This document shows positions 51,701 to 59,737 of a stretch of 64,000 nt of DNA, piece by piece. Origin of the DNA: Acidobacteriota bacterium. GTDB taxonomy: Bacteria > Acidobacteriota > Polarisedimenticolia > J045. The position numbers were made by a program, and so were the translations under genes. How positions within the stretch are numbered: the stretch's first letter is position 1; each line of letters opens with the position of its first letter. The stretch lies in contig JAUZRX010000004.1 of the NCBI GenBank assembly GCA_030949985.1, positions 1 through 64,000 of the forward strand, written 5' to 3'. A model generated the notes under the pieces. The model was given only the letters and a program-made list of their open reading frames with translations, was not told the DNA's origin and ran no database searches.

Positions 51701-53925
51701 ACGACGGGCTGCCGACCAACACCTACTACCGCGATGCCGATGGTGATACGTACGGAGATCCGAACAACACCATCGAGGATTGCGCCGGCACACCGCCGGC
51801 GGGGTACGTCACCGACAGCGGCGATTGCGACGACACCGACGCCCAGATCCACCCCAATGCCGCCGAGATCGCCTGTGACAACGTCGACCAGGCCTGCGAC
51901 GGCAGCGCCAACGAAGCCCCCGACAACGACGGCGACGGGTATGACCAGTGCGACCCCACCGACCCCTATGACGGCGACGGCCTGCCGTTGGACTGTGACG
52001 ATGCCGACGGCCAGATCCACCCCAATGCCACCGAGATCGTCTGCGACAACGTCGACCAGGCCTGCGACGGCAGCGCCAACGAAGCCCCCGACAACGACGG
52101 CGACGGGTATGACCAGTGCGATCCCACCGACCCCTACGACGGTGACGGTCTTGCCGTGGACTGCGACGACGCCGATGGCGCGGTGAATCCGGGTGCCGCC
52201 GAGATCTGCAGCGACAACATCGACAACGAGTGCGACTCCTTCGTCGACGCGGCCGACAGTGACTGCTCGGGGCTCGACGTGACGAACCTGGTCTTCCTGG
52301 CGGGCAGCAAGACGACCCTCCAGTGGAACGCCGCCGCCAGTGCCGACTCCTACGGACTCTACCGGGGCGAGATCCCGGAGGGCGGATGGACGACCTACAA
52401 CCACCAGTGCCGGGGCAGCCAGATCACGGGTACCACCGCCGAACAGGTCGGCACGCCGCCGGCCGGTGAAGCCCGGTATTACCTCGTGGCGGGCCTCGCC
52501 GAGAACGCGGGCAGCGGCGCGATCACCGGAGGCCCCCTGGGACAGGCCTCGAGCGGCAGCAGCCGCCCCGAAGCCGATGCCATGACCTGCGGCCCGCGGG
52601 TCTACGTCGATCCCGATGCCGCGGGCGCCGGCAACGGGCTGAGCTGGGCGGACGCCTATTCCACGGTCAGCCTCGCCCTGGGGCACAACCGCGCCACCGA
52701 TCGGGGACTCGAGATCTGGATCAAGGGTACCGTGACCGGCGATCCGGCGACTCTCGACGGCGCCGGCCGCCCCAGCGCGACCCTGCTGGGCGGTTTCGCG
52801 GGCACCGAGACCCATGCCTGGGAGCGCGACACCGCGGCCAATCCGAGTCGCTGGGAAGGCACCGGGGCCGGCCCCTTGCTGGCAGTCACCCGGGCGTCGG
52901 TGGTACTCGACGGCCTGACCCTCGCCAACTCCGGCAGCGGCGTCGAGCTGACGGCCGCCGGTGACCGGCTGGAGCTGCTCTCGGTGGGAGCCGAGACGAT
53001 CAACGGCCGGGTCGTGGACATGAACGCGGACGACCCTGCGGGAGGCGTACTCGTCGTCCGCTCGACCTCCTTCGACGGAACAAGCACCGAGGGCATTCAC
53101 GCCGTGGCCACGGCGGGAACCCTCGGTGGAGTCGTCGCCGGAAATACCTTCGCCGGGTCCTCCGATGCGTCGATCCGGCTCGAAGCCCGTCCGGCGACCT
53201 CCGACGCCTCGGTCAACGTCCGGGTCGAACGGAACACGATTCAGGGCGGGGGCAGCGGCATCGTTCTCGGGGCCCACCTGAACGACGCGGCCCTCACCGC
53301 GGTGGAAAACTCCCTCGTCTCGTCGAACCTGGTCCATGGCGTGACGGTCGACGGGATTCGGGTCGAGGCCTCCGGCCAGTTCAGCACGACCGGCGGCTCC
53401 GCGGCGGCCCGGGCCATCCCCTCGCTGGTGGGCAACACGGTTTCCGACGGAGGTGACGCGGGCGTGATGTGCAGCGCCACTCGCACGGACTCCACCGCCG
53501 ATCCCTCCCTCCACACGGTGGAGGCGGCCCCGCAGATCTGGGACAACCTGTTGACCTTCATGGGCGGGCCCGGAATCGAAGAGAGCGCCGACGACACCGC
53601 CACCAACCTCGTCGCCGACCCCCTGGTGGTGGGAAACCTGCTGTTCGGCAACGCCTCCCTCTATCTCGACGAGGGGGCCACGGCCCTGCCGACGATCGGC
53701 GACGTCAACGCCCTGGGCGGAGCCCGGGACAACCTGGACAGCGATCCGCTCTACGTCGACCGGGCTCTGAACGACTTCCATATCCAGGCGGCCTCGCCTG
53801 CCGTCGACCGGGGCCATCCGGACGTACCGGCCCTGTCGAAAACCGACATCGACAACCAGGCCAGGGTGCGGGACGGCGACGGCGACGGAACGGCCGCCGC
53901 GGACCTGGGTGCCGACGAACGCTGA
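45760..53925 (+). CDS. Giant secreted multidomain protein: inactive M6-like protease, propeller, MopE and beta-helix modules
   Basis: This is a 2721-residue protein. The GTG follows GGGAGGGGGAGG and starts a signal peptide (CLVALAIFATVMPGWAL). Residues about 60-480 resemble M6 (immune inhibitor A) peptidases (SLRDYFNEVSYGNYLIDG, FDVMARGLWGG, LLIENRQKTGFDSLLPGDGLLIWH), but the HEFGH motif reads HLFGLH (His283). Residues about 620-960 are propeller-like repeats (VAWEDDRDG, IVWDDDRNG). Two MopE blocks with DCDDxDxxxxP and CDGxDNDCDG follow at about 976-1170 and 1944-2170. Right-handed beta-helix modules (WNRILSMDIHSN, NWWGSASGPSG) lie between and after them. The end ADLGADER is typical of beta-helix proteins. 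No sorting domain or anchor is seen. Confidence 0.85.
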   Translation: MSRSTRRPQPCLVALAIFATVMPGWALVPPRNPDQPLPDAGLGRVRDDRAGAYTAARPLAGVVPANINARKTAGTLNLTTLSGSFDYVVLPGKFLDSGVDPWAPSELADQLFLPGYTGLGRPGSLRDYFNEVSYGNYLIDGVVEPWVTTAQNEAFYLGAAGCHGLCSSTTESAGGFIDEVIALNDATVDFGQYDNDGPDGLPNSGDDDGVVDLLVVVQAGTGGECGNAKLWSHLGRYSDWFGGTYTTNDAAAGGGSIVIEDYALVPALDCDGSSLVTIGPFAHLFGLHLGLPALWDRDGTSRGVGAFDVMARGLWGGDGNSPERPTHPSAYTKALAGWIQPQRVTGTELGASFPAVENSATAREFNRPDTCSHEEYLLIENRQKTGFDSLLPGDGLLIWHADESTATADEEARPRLHLVPGDARYGLNNGRNDGDPGDPWPGSTGRISFRDDTDPSSRRWDDRPSGVSVNNISLSGDPMTADLNQDTALLLHLRQVSFDDGLPGKGDGDGAIDPFETVRLTLALSNEGQLDATGVSGTLSLNPPVAGVTITDNSHTWPDLAPCGDASDGIFEISLDETVPCETALDFQLDLTTDQGATTLNFQLRVGMFFTAAPIQLSTSAEDTGTVRVAGTGTSAAAVYSEPSAGRRIIRMTRFDDQGTLLGTTDVSAATAGDATAPDVAWNGTEYGVAWEDDRDGTSEIYFARVDAAGVRIGGEVRVTTQAGASSRPRIAWSSADNRWMIVWDDDRNGDSDVFFAALDSAGTKVAGDVAIASGTGRQSHPDLSWNGQRLGIVWQDDATGEWTVQFVATDAGGVAQSPVKRLEEGPGDSLRPAVAWNAAGATFGVVFIDYADGKTRPFVRATRMTADGGLPVSVKPISELMFRTDAVDIDSDGTQHFIVWTDHRDGHRSVRVSRTDDRFNIQLDALHVADDAAHARHVGIDFDSGGLFAVWVQEDASTLRDNVFARPFNTTFECGRDDDGDGITQPGDNCPSTPNPDQADADGDNWGDACDCDDVDPNVNPGQPETICDAIDNDCDASTADAPDGDNDGVDQCDVGDANNPDGVGVDCDDTDPLNYPGNTEVCDGQDNDCDGSIDEDFPVLTWYRDADLDLYGDPNVTIDTCDGNNQGYVADNTDCDDTRADVNPGALEACSDAVDNDCDGTVNEVVGTRYLDPLGDDTGNTCDDQLSPCLSFNHAIRMACDGETILVAEGDYTEDVIVDHPVVIDNAGSASVTNLHGTGATDVVKILSSSVTWDGVNTDGATNDACIHVGDATHTGLRNLNIRNTSTYDCAVGIHMENTGISGGWNRILSMDIHSNRANGNPDSGTGILLTGGNGKLEIKVGFIRNNEGPGLRVKSPPAGSTNQTIVIVGNRIQNNGTSSAADGVAGIEIHDSSDVRIEGNRIYDNVSVGGGDDGRGVILDNVNGGNFFCNRVENNDTGLVLSGGTTGFGLLHNKWIGQAGSALAIQAASGSATTLNENNFSGNATAVDNAGDGTLDARHNWWGAADGPSGGSGGSGDPVSGSLDTSGFIARDTAPVLVKRPVDFGWSESVSACREKIQNGINNAVDGDLLLVGAGEYKEHITMSNKILDIEGLSGGAGCSPTEISGIQSGGSHLPAFRISDVAGISLKQVTIRSTGEGTVCGQNSGDEIGLDLQNVDNSTFTDICFKQNGVTELRIYGDSDGNTFSNLTIDGMIRDPDGNDICGHRSREGILVDGGPACEGGPGASADNNTFDNIEVNYCARSVSVRLASGTDIGNSLITASPASAWDGGTLAFGVLVQMADTTRIHDNVIGAGEETDAIRIAGKESGSCVTERSDTGSTRIENNDITDALDAGIRIFKQTGDLGSPVDTYLTCNELKLNGTGVLVNYVGTAPENRMYQNDVSSNTEGVRNTATRAFNAIDNWWGSASGPSGAGPGSGDSVFGAVSFNPWLNHSVRIDNDVDNYAECDGDCNDDDASIYPGATEVCDGIDNDCDGTIDDGLPTNTYYRDADGDTYGDPNNTIEDCAGTPPAGYVTDSGDCDDTDAQIHPNAAEIACDNVDQACDGSANEAPDNDGDGYDQCDPTDPYDGDGLPLDCDDADGQIHPNATEIVCDNVDQACDGSANEAPDNDGDGYDQCDPTDPYDGDGLAVDCDDADGAVNPGAAEICSDNIDNECDSFVDAADSDCSGLDVTNLVFLAGSKTTLQWNAAASADSYGLYRGEIPEGGWTTYNHQCRGSQITGTTAEQVGTPPAGEARYYLVAGLAENAGSGAITGGPLGQASSGSSRPEADAMTCGPRVYVDPDAAGAGNGLSWADAYSTVSLALGHNRATDRGLEIWIKGTVTGDPATLDGAGRPSATLLGGFAGTETHAWERDTAANPSRWEGTGAGPLLAVTRASVVLDGLTLANSGSGVELTAAGDRLELLSVGAETINGRVVDMNADDPAGGVLVVRSTSFDGTSTEGIHAVATAGTLGGVVAGNTFAGSSDASIRLEARPATSDASVNVRVERNTIQGGGSGIVLGAHLNDAALTAVENSLVSSNLVHGVTVDGIRVEASGQFSTTGGSAAARAIPSLVGNTVSDGGDAGVMCSATRTDSTADPSLHTVEAAPQIWDNLLTFMGGPGIEESADDTATNLVADPLVVGNLLFGNASLYLDEGATALPTIGDVNALGGARDNLDSDPLYVDRALNDFHIQAASPAVDRGHPDVPALSKTDIDNQARVRDGDGDGTAAADLGADER
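51823..52158 (+). repeat. Two 168-bp tandem repeats in the MopE-like region
   Basis: The units are 51823-51990 and 51991-52158, each encoding 56 residues that begin DCDDxDxQIHPNAxEI and include VDQACDGSANEAPDNDGDGY. They are nearly identical at the DNA level over most of their length. A diverged third copy begins at 52159 (DCDDADGAVNPGAAEI). Their high identity indicates recent duplication or concerted change. Confidence 0.85.
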
Positions 53926-54122
53926 CCGCCCCGGAATCGCCGATCGTCATCGCCCGCTTCGCGGCCGCGCTTGACCTGTGTTCATGTTGACAGCCCGCGG
54001 AACCTAAGTGAGCATGGTGCGGGGACTTTTCGGGCGGTCGGCCGCCCGAGCCCGCAATCTCGCTGGTGGCCTCGTTCCACCGACAGGGCCTCCAAGGAGA
54101 GACGACGGGAAAGGAAGAAACG

Positions 54123-54737
54123 ATGAAGGTTTCCTGCACCCCTCGAGTCCTGCTTCTCGCCCTGCCGCTGCTGATCCTGCTGGGCGCATGCGCCAGCACC
54201 GGAAGCCACCGCCCCGACAGCCATCTTTCCGCGAAGCTCACTCCCTTCACCTATTACGACGAAGGTGATTTGCTTTTCATCGGTGTCGACACCCGCGCCG
54301 CCCAGTACATCAGCGACGAGAGCATCTTCCCTCTCGGCATCGCCCTGGTGAACAAGACTCTGAAATCGATGACCATCGACCGGGAGTCATTCGTGCTCGA
54401 GGACGACAACGGCAAGCGCTATCCCCTGGTCTCCCACAAGGAATACCGGGCCTCCTACCGCCGATCCAAGACCGATGAGCAACTGGCTGACAACTTCATC
54501 GAAGCCATGCGAGGACGCTTTGCCACCTTCAGCTACCGGGAACTGCGCATGTTTCCAGCGACCAGCCGGCGCTCGACGACATCGACTTCCGCAGTCGAAG
54601 TCCGGCGCCGGCAAATGGTGGTCGGCTACGTGTACTTTCCCGTTCCGGAAAACGGCTTGCACAAGAGGGATCTCAAGCTGCTCTTCAAGGTCGAAGAGCA
54701 GCCCGAGACCTTCGTAGTGCGTTTTTCCATTCGCTGA
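54123..54737 (+). CDS. Lipoprotein, unknown function
   Basis: This is a 204-residue protein. The lipobox LLGAC after a hydrophobic stretch (LLLALPLLILLGAC) marks a signal peptidase II site with lipidated Cys22. An AAGGAAG site precedes the ATG at 54123. The mature body alternates strands (FPLGIALVNKTLKSMTIDRESFVLEDDNGKRYPL, MVVGYVYFPV, LKLLFKVEEQPETFVVRFSIR), suggesting an immunoglobulin-like fold of about 180 residues. There is no recognised family. It is followed by TPR and VWFA-related proteins in the same direction, likely as part of a cell-envelope group. Confidence 0.7.
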   Translation: MKVSCTPRVLLLALPLLILLGACASTGSHRPDSHLSAKLTPFTYYDEGDLLFIGVDTRAAQYISDESIFPLGIALVNKTLKSMTIDRESFVLEDDNGKRYPLVSHKEYRASYRRSKTDEQLADNFIEAMRGRFATFSYRELRMFPATSRRSTTSTSAVEVRRRQMVVGYVYFPVPENGLHKRDLKLLFKVEEQPETFVVRFSIR

Positions 54738-54820
54738 ACCCTGCCCTCCGCGGCTGCCCCTCGATCGCCCACCACTCGGCTCCATCTCACAGGGATTGGA
54801 GCTGCTGGAGATAGGAACCC

Positions 54821-56041
54821 ATGATCCGACGCATCGTTTCGGCCATTGCGGCGCTTTTCATGCTGTGCATCCTCGCCGCCCCCGCCATGGCCGCGGGAAG
54901 AGCCGTGGGTACGATCACCGACCGGGAGGGCAAGCCGCTCAAGGGAGTCGAAGTCCATCTCGTGCCGGCCGACCGACCGGACCTCCCCACAATCAAGGTC
55001 AAGACCGACAAAAAAGGCCGATACATCATTGGGCTGATTCGCAAGTCGACTTACCGCATCACCGCCTTCAAGGAGGGTTATCGCGTCGGTGAGATCGACG
55101 GCAATATCGCAATCCCTTCGGACGAAAGCTTCTGGGCCTACAAGGGGCCGATCTCCCCCGGCGGCATCCCGCCGGTACTGGGCATCGACGGGCTGACCGA
55201 AGTCACCTATCACATGGTGATGTACCCCGATGGCGGCGACCCCGGCGAATGGGGGACGGGGCAACCGCTGCTTTCCAACAGGGAAATCATCGAGCGCATC
55301 CAAAGTGGTAATATCGACGCGGCTGTCATGGAAATCCAGCGCAGCCTCGAAATCAGTCCAGACGACGCGAACCTCAACTACCTGATGGCTTTCGCCATGC
55401 TCCAGAAGAGAGACCTCGAGGCTGCGCGCACCGCCATCGACAAGTGCCTGGCGACCAATCCGGCCTTCGAGGGAGCCAACATGATCCGCGGCAAACTGCT
55501 GGAGTCGGCGGGCCAAACTGACGAAGCTCTCGCCGCTTACCGCGCGGAAATCGAGCACTGCACCACGGAACAGGTCAAGAAGGACGCCCTGATCGCGGCC
55601 GCGCTGCTTCTGGTGCGGGCGGAGGAACTCGAACAAGCGGCTGCTTTGCTCGAGCAGGTCGTGACTCTCGACCCCGAGAACGTGGCCGCACTCAAAGAGC
55701 TGGCCAACTGTTACCTCCAAACCGACCAGAAGGAGAAGGCCGAGGAGATCCTGGCCAAGGTCGCATCTCTCGGAGGGAGCCAGGATCCCGCCGTCCTCTA
55801 TAACCTTGGCGCGGATGCGTTCAACAACAAGGATTTCAAGACAGCGGCCGAATACTTCGAAAAGACCATTGCCGCTGACTCCAACTTCGCCGAGGCCTTT
55901 CTCCAGCTCGGATACTGCAAGCTCAATCTGGGCGAGATTCCCGCTGCCGTCGAGAACCTGAAGAAGTTCGTCGAAATGCGACCGGACAGCCCGGCGACTC
56001 CGGACGCCAAGGCGATCGTCCAATCCCTTTCAGGAAACTAG
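54821..56041 (+). CDS. Secreted TPR protein with carboxypeptidase-regulatory-like domain
   Basis: This is a 406-residue protein. The signal peptide is IVSAIAALFMLCILAAPAMA. Residues 26-115 are a carboxypeptidase-D regulatory-like beta domain (GRAVGTITDREGKPLKGVEVHLV, KKGRYIIGLIRKSTYRITAF). The rest is five to six tetratricopeptide repeats (IQSGNIDAAVMEIQRSLEISPDD, FNNKDFKTAAEYFEKTIAADSNFAEAFLQLG). TPRs bind peptides, so an envelope scaffolding role is likely. The VWFA-related gene begins 4 nt downstream, so the two are co-transcribed. Confidence 0.8.
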   Translation: MIRRIVSAIAALFMLCILAAPAMAAGRAVGTITDREGKPLKGVEVHLVPADRPDLPTIKVKTDKKGRYIIGLIRKSTYRITAFKEGYRVGEIDGNIAIPSDESFWAYKGPISPGGIPPVLGIDGLTEVTYHMVMYPDGGDPGEWGTGQPLLSNREIIERIQSGNIDAAVMEIQRSLEISPDDANLNYLMAFAMLQKRDLEAARTAIDKCLATNPAFEGANMIRGKLLESAGQTDEALAAYRAEIEHCTTEQVKKDALIAAALLLVRAEELEQAAALLEQVVTLDPENVAALKELANCYLQTDQKEKAEEILAKVASLGGSQDPAVLYNLGADAFNNKDFKTAAEYFEKTIAADSNFAEAFLQLGYCKLNLGEIPAAVENLKKFVEMRPDSPATPDAKAIVQSLSGN

Positions 56042-56044
56042 ACA

Positions 56045-58312
56045 TTGGACAGACTACTACGCAGGTGGGCTTTTCTTGGTAGCGCCGGCTTGCTCGCCAT
56101 AGGAGCCCTGTTTCTTACCCTGACTCTAACCTGGGCTGAAACTCCGCCCCCAAGCGAGGAGAATCCAGCGACATCCACGAAGGTTGAAACCGTGGATGTC
56201 CAGCTGGCCATGCTCGAGGTCGTAGTGGTCGACCGCAAGGGCCGTCACGTGCGCGGTCTGCCCCCGTCAGCCTTTCACCTCAAGGAGGGACGACGCGAAG
56301 TCCCGATCATTACTTTTGACGAAATCACTCTGAACCAGGAACCCGGCACGGCATCACCGAACCTCCCGGAGATTTCAGGGGCTTCAGGCGAGCCGCAAAC
56401 TCCCGCCAGCCAACCGGAGCGGCCGGACGGCGTACCCTCCCCGGCGGCGGCTCCGACGGGCCCGGTCTCCGCCGGCCAGGCGGCACGTGCCCGCAAGGAG
56501 GGCAAACGTTGGTTCGTGCTCCTCTTCGACGGCTATTTCAATCCGTCGGCCCTGGCTATTTCCCAGGCCCGCCGCGCCGCCAAAAAGTGGCTCAAGGAAA
56601 CCCTCCGCGAAGGTGACCAGGTCGCGGTCTACCAGCTCCTCCCTCATCTATCGACGGTGCAATCCTTCACCTCCCGCCGCAAACTTCTGAACGAGGCGAT
56701 CGACTCGATTCGAATCATGCCGGGATCCAGCATGGGCCAGGAGATGATCCGCCAGCGCCTGGAGCAGACCCAGGCCCTACCCCGGGACTTTCGGGAACAG
56801 CAAATTCGCAACGCGGGCAGTTTCGGCTCGCAACTCGACCGTTCAGAGAGAGACAACTTCTACGTCAGCCTGACGAGCCTCGGCCAGGCTCTCGGACCGT
56901 TGGCGGGAACCAAGGCGGTCGTTCTTTTCTCCGGCGGTTTTCCCATCACACGCTCGTGGGACACCAACTCCACCGGCGGCCTGACCCGGCGGTTCAAGCG
57001 CATGATGGAGGTCCTCGAATACTACGGGGTTCGCGTCTATTCGTTCGATGTCGGTGAAGAAAACACCTTTACAGGGGCCGAACAGGCCAGGAATATCCGC
57101 CAGATGGTGGACAACCTGGGCCTGGGCACCGAATGGCTCGACTCGCTCCAGGTCGGCGCCCAGATCGACTCCGCCATATCCCACCAGGAAGTTCTTGCCA
57201 TCCTGGGCAACGAGACCGGCGGTCGCTTCATTCGCGGAAAGAACTACCTCCGTGGCCTGCAGCAGGTTACCGAAGACCTCTCGCACTACTACCTGATCGG
57301 CTACCGACCCGTCGATCTGGTACGAGCCGGACGCTATGTCAGGCTCCGCGCAAGCGTGGACGGGAAGGGCCTCAAGGTCATTGCTCGTCGAGGCCGCTTT
57401 GCGTCCGGACCGCCAGAATTCGCACCCGAGAATTCCGCCACTAAAGCCGTCGAGCTGGCAGGGCCGCCCTTCGAGATCAGTTGCCGGCCGCAGGTCTTCC
57501 CTCTGCCAGGGGACAAGTCCTTGCTGGTTCTACCCGTTCATCTGGGCGACCTGGACCCTCTGACGGTAAGCGGGGATTTCCCCGAACGACTCGAACTCCG
57601 CATGCGGACCCGAGCTCTGATTGCGGACGTCCCTATCGAGGAAAGCCGGAGGGATATCTCGATCCCCCTCTCCCCGGAGCTTGAGAGTCGTCTCGCCTCC
57701 GGTTTCGCTCTGCGTGAAGCGCTCGTCCTGTCTGCGGCCTCCTACGACGTGGAGATTGTCATCCAGGCGCCCGGATTGCGGCGCATGGGGCGCTGGAAGA
57801 AATCTGTCGCTGTTCGCAGTACCGATCTCAACACCTTCTCCCTCACTGATCTCACCCTGCTCTCCCCGGCGGACCGTTCAGCGACGGTCTTCGATGTCTT
57901 CCTGCAGCAACAGCCGATCCCGGGTAACAATCCCTCCGGCCCCCTTCCCGACCCGCTGGGAAACGCCGCGGGGCGCCCGCCGGTGAACACCGACGGGCGG
58001 GTCGACCCCACAACACCGCTCCTGGTCCAGATCGGCGTCATCAAACCACCTCCCCAGGTGCACCCGGAACAGCCACCGCTGGAGCTGACGTGGCAAGTGG
58101 TTCGCGATGATGGAGAGGTCATCGACCTGGCCGTCGAGTACCGGCGTCTCGAGTTCGCGCCCGATGGCAGCTATCTCGACCTCGTCGCCAAACTCGACCT
58201 CAGCGGCGTTGGTCCCGGTAGCCACACTCTTCGCCTGACCGCCACTCGCATCGCCACAAACACCATACGCCAACGCGAAGCGAAATTGTTCGTGGCGAGC
58301 GGTGTCAACTAG
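56045..58312 (+). CDS. VWFA-related secreted protein (Acidobacteria-type)
   Basis: This is a 755-residue protein. A TTG start 3 nt after the TPR gene is supported by an AGGAAAC site and a signal anchor (AFLGSAGLLAIGALFLTLTLTW). The N-terminal beta region (VQLAMLEVVVVDRKGRHVRGL, FHLKEGRREVPIITFDEI) and the following VWFA-like domain match the TIGR03436-type family expanded in Acidobacteria. The metal-ion-dependent adhesion motif DxSxS reads DGYFN in FVLLFDGYFNPSALA, so metal binding is doubtful. A later SGGFPITRSWD resembles the second MIDAS segment. The C-terminal half is beta-rich. The role is presumed to be protein interaction on the cell surface. Confidence 0.8.
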   Translation: MDRLLRRWAFLGSAGLLAIGALFLTLTLTWAETPPPSEENPATSTKVETVDVQLAMLEVVVVDRKGRHVRGLPPSAFHLKEGRREVPIITFDEITLNQEPGTASPNLPEISGASGEPQTPASQPERPDGVPSPAAAPTGPVSAGQAARARKEGKRWFVLLFDGYFNPSALAISQARRAAKKWLKETLREGDQVAVYQLLPHLSTVQSFTSRRKLLNEAIDSIRIMPGSSMGQEMIRQRLEQTQALPRDFREQQIRNAGSFGSQLDRSERDNFYVSLTSLGQALGPLAGTKAVVLFSGGFPITRSWDTNSTGGLTRRFKRMMEVLEYYGVRVYSFDVGEENTFTGAEQARNIRQMVDNLGLGTEWLDSLQVGAQIDSAISHQEVLAILGNETGGRFIRGKNYLRGLQQVTEDLSHYYLIGYRPVDLVRAGRYVRLRASVDGKGLKVIARRGRFASGPPEFAPENSATKAVELAGPPFEISCRPQVFPLPGDKSLLVLPVHLGDLDPLTVSGDFPERLELRMRTRALIADVPIEESRRDISIPLSPELESRLASGFALREALVLSAASYDVEIVIQAPGLRRMGRWKKSVAVRSTDLNTFSLTDLTLLSPADRSATVFDVFLQQQPIPGNNPSGPLPDPLGNAAGRPPVNTDGRVDPTTPLLVQIGVIKPPPQVHPEQPPLELTWQVVRDDGEVIDLAVEYRRLEFAPDGSYLDLVAKLDLSGVGPGSHTLRLTATRIATNTIRQREAKLFVASGVN

Positions 58313-58486
58313 GAGCGAGCCACGCCGGCAAGGCGAGAAAGGTGCCGACTCCACGCCATCGTGCGCTCGCGGGAGCGCACCAAAGCCAACCTGACCCACC
58401 CGGCAATCCAAACCGGACCCACCGGGGGCGGAGTGAAGCCTTCCAGAGTGAGCCTGGCCCCCGACACACTCTGGTGTCCGGACCGA

Positions 58487-59170
58487 CCGGGGAGGAGAGT
58501 CGACCGGGATTTCGGTGGCGTAATCAGGGGTTTTTCCCGGCTTCTTCCTCCGGCCAGCATCCCTCAGGCGGTAGCTTTCGCCCTTCATTTCCAGGATCCG
58601 GGCCCGATGGGTCAGACGATCGGGCAGGGCCACAGCCAACCGTCCGCTCTTGAACACTGGGGCCCAATCGAAAAACGGCAGATTGGCATTGACGATCACA
58701 CGGCTCTGTTCATGGTGCGCGCTGAAGGCCTGAAACGACAGATCGGCGGCCCGTTCGGTGAACGGCAGATAGCCCAATTCGTCGACCACCAGAAGATCGA
58801 GCGCCCTCAGGCGTTTGATGGCAGGGTGCAGTGGGGGTTGCTCCTGAGCCTCTTCCAGCAGGCTGGCCCGTTCTACTGCCACGCACCCACCGGCTTTGAT
58901 GACAGGCCGCCACGCCCAGACCGATGCAGACATGGATCTTGCCCGTCCCGCTACCGCCCAGGGCCATGACGTCTTCGCGCCGCTCGATGGAGTCTCCCCG
59001 GGCTAGATCCTGCAGCTGCGAGAGGGTGACACCTCCGGGAAGAGTATCGCCGCCCCATTCGGAGAGCAGCTTGACCTGTCGGCAGCAAGCCTCCACCAGG
59101 CGCCTTTGGATCCGGTGCATGCGCGCTCCCGCCAGACGCTGCTCGCGAGGCGTACGAAGGGTACGCACCG
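58487..59170 (-). pseudogene. istB-like transposition helper ATPase, frameshifted
   Basis: Minus-strand sequence encodes an IstB-like AAA+ ATPase in two frames. The upstream frame has LARGDSIERREDVMALGGSGTGK (Walker A, GTGKIH in place of GTGKTH) and IGLGVAACHQS. The downstream frame continues VERASLLEEAQEQ, LDLLVVDELGYLPFTERAADLSFQ (Walker B) and RLTHRARILEMKGESYRLR. The shift lies near 58885. The N-terminal 60 residues are missing or replaced. The gene is a pseudogene. Confidence 0.8.
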
Positions 59171-59254
59171 GCTCCAGAAGCTCTCGAATCCGCGCTTCGA
59201 TCCTCTCTCTGGCCGGTCGACGACGGGACTGCGTGAGGCGTAAAGGCCTGAAGC

Positions 59255-59375
59255 TACCCTCTTAGATACCGAAGCACCGTGTTTCGCCGGATCCCGGGCC
59301 GGCGAGCAAGAGCCCGCATCGATACCCCTTCCCCATAAAACTGCTCACACTCCCCTACCCGGCTCACCTGGATCA
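59255..59375 (-). pseudogene. istA transposase N-terminal fragment
   Basis: The minus strand encodes VIQVSRVGECEQFYGEG then SMRALARRPGIRRNTVLRYL, a helix-turn-helix like the start of IstA. It ends at a stop within about 40 residues, and the DDE integrase core expected next is absent. The following stretch (PARERIEARIRELLEP) is weakly like IstA and then joins the istB fragment, so an internal deletion is likely. Confidence 0.6.
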
Positions 59376-59385
59376 CTTCTACCCC

Positions 59386-59679
59386 CGGTCCGCGTTTGCT
59401 CTGCGACAACAGGATTCCGGATGGGGCTCGGCGTCGGCCACCTTGTTCGCCCCCGGGTGGGGCAGGTTTCGTTTGCCGCGGCTACCATCCGCCTGGTCCG
59501 CGCCAAGAGGGCTCCATCAAAGGAGGGTCCAGCTTCATTCGGCCGGAAAAGGCTCATCCGCGCTGGCCCATCCATATCTCGGTATCTCGACGCCTCCGGT
59601 ACCTTTTGCTCCCCCTGCTCGATTCTGCCGAGAGGGCGTGGCTCGGCCTTGCAACACAGCGCCCACGTGCCGACCCACG
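59386..59679. other. Intergenic stretch with no recognisable gene
   Basis: About 290 bp lie between the IS21 remnant and the terminator of the TonB receptor gene. Several short open frames exist on both strands, but none shows a ribosome-binding site, a signal peptide or a family motif. It may be further IS debris. Confidence 0.4.
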
Positions 59680-59712
59680 AAAAAAGGGGGAGAGGCTTGT
59701 AGCCTCTCCCCC
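59680..59712 (-). terminator. Rho-independent terminator of the TonB receptor gene
   Basis: On the minus strand, GGGGGAGAGGCT pairs perfectly with AGCCTCTCCCCC around a 3-nt loop (12-bp stem), followed by six T residues. It lies 26 bp after the receptor stop codon and is the strongest intrinsic terminator in the window. Confidence 0.95.
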
Positions 59713-59737
59713 GCGGATCAAACGGTGAGGATATCGA

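Larger units (their letters stand above)
58313..59385 (-). mobile_element. IS21-family insertion sequence remnant
   Basis: The region carries, on the minus strand, an IstA helix-turn-helix fragment followed by a frameshifted IstB ATPase; the catalytic DDE part of IstA is missing. Sequence after istB (58313-58486) contains repeated GGTCCGG/GGTGGGTCCGG-like motifs of the kind found at IS21 ends. No intact terminal inverted repeat pair or target duplication could be confirmed by eye. The element is inactive. Confidence 0.75.

Noticed and set aside
58361-58969. Open frame of about 200 residues on the plus strand across the istB remnant
   Set aside because: It is antisense to recognisable IstB motifs and has no support of its own.
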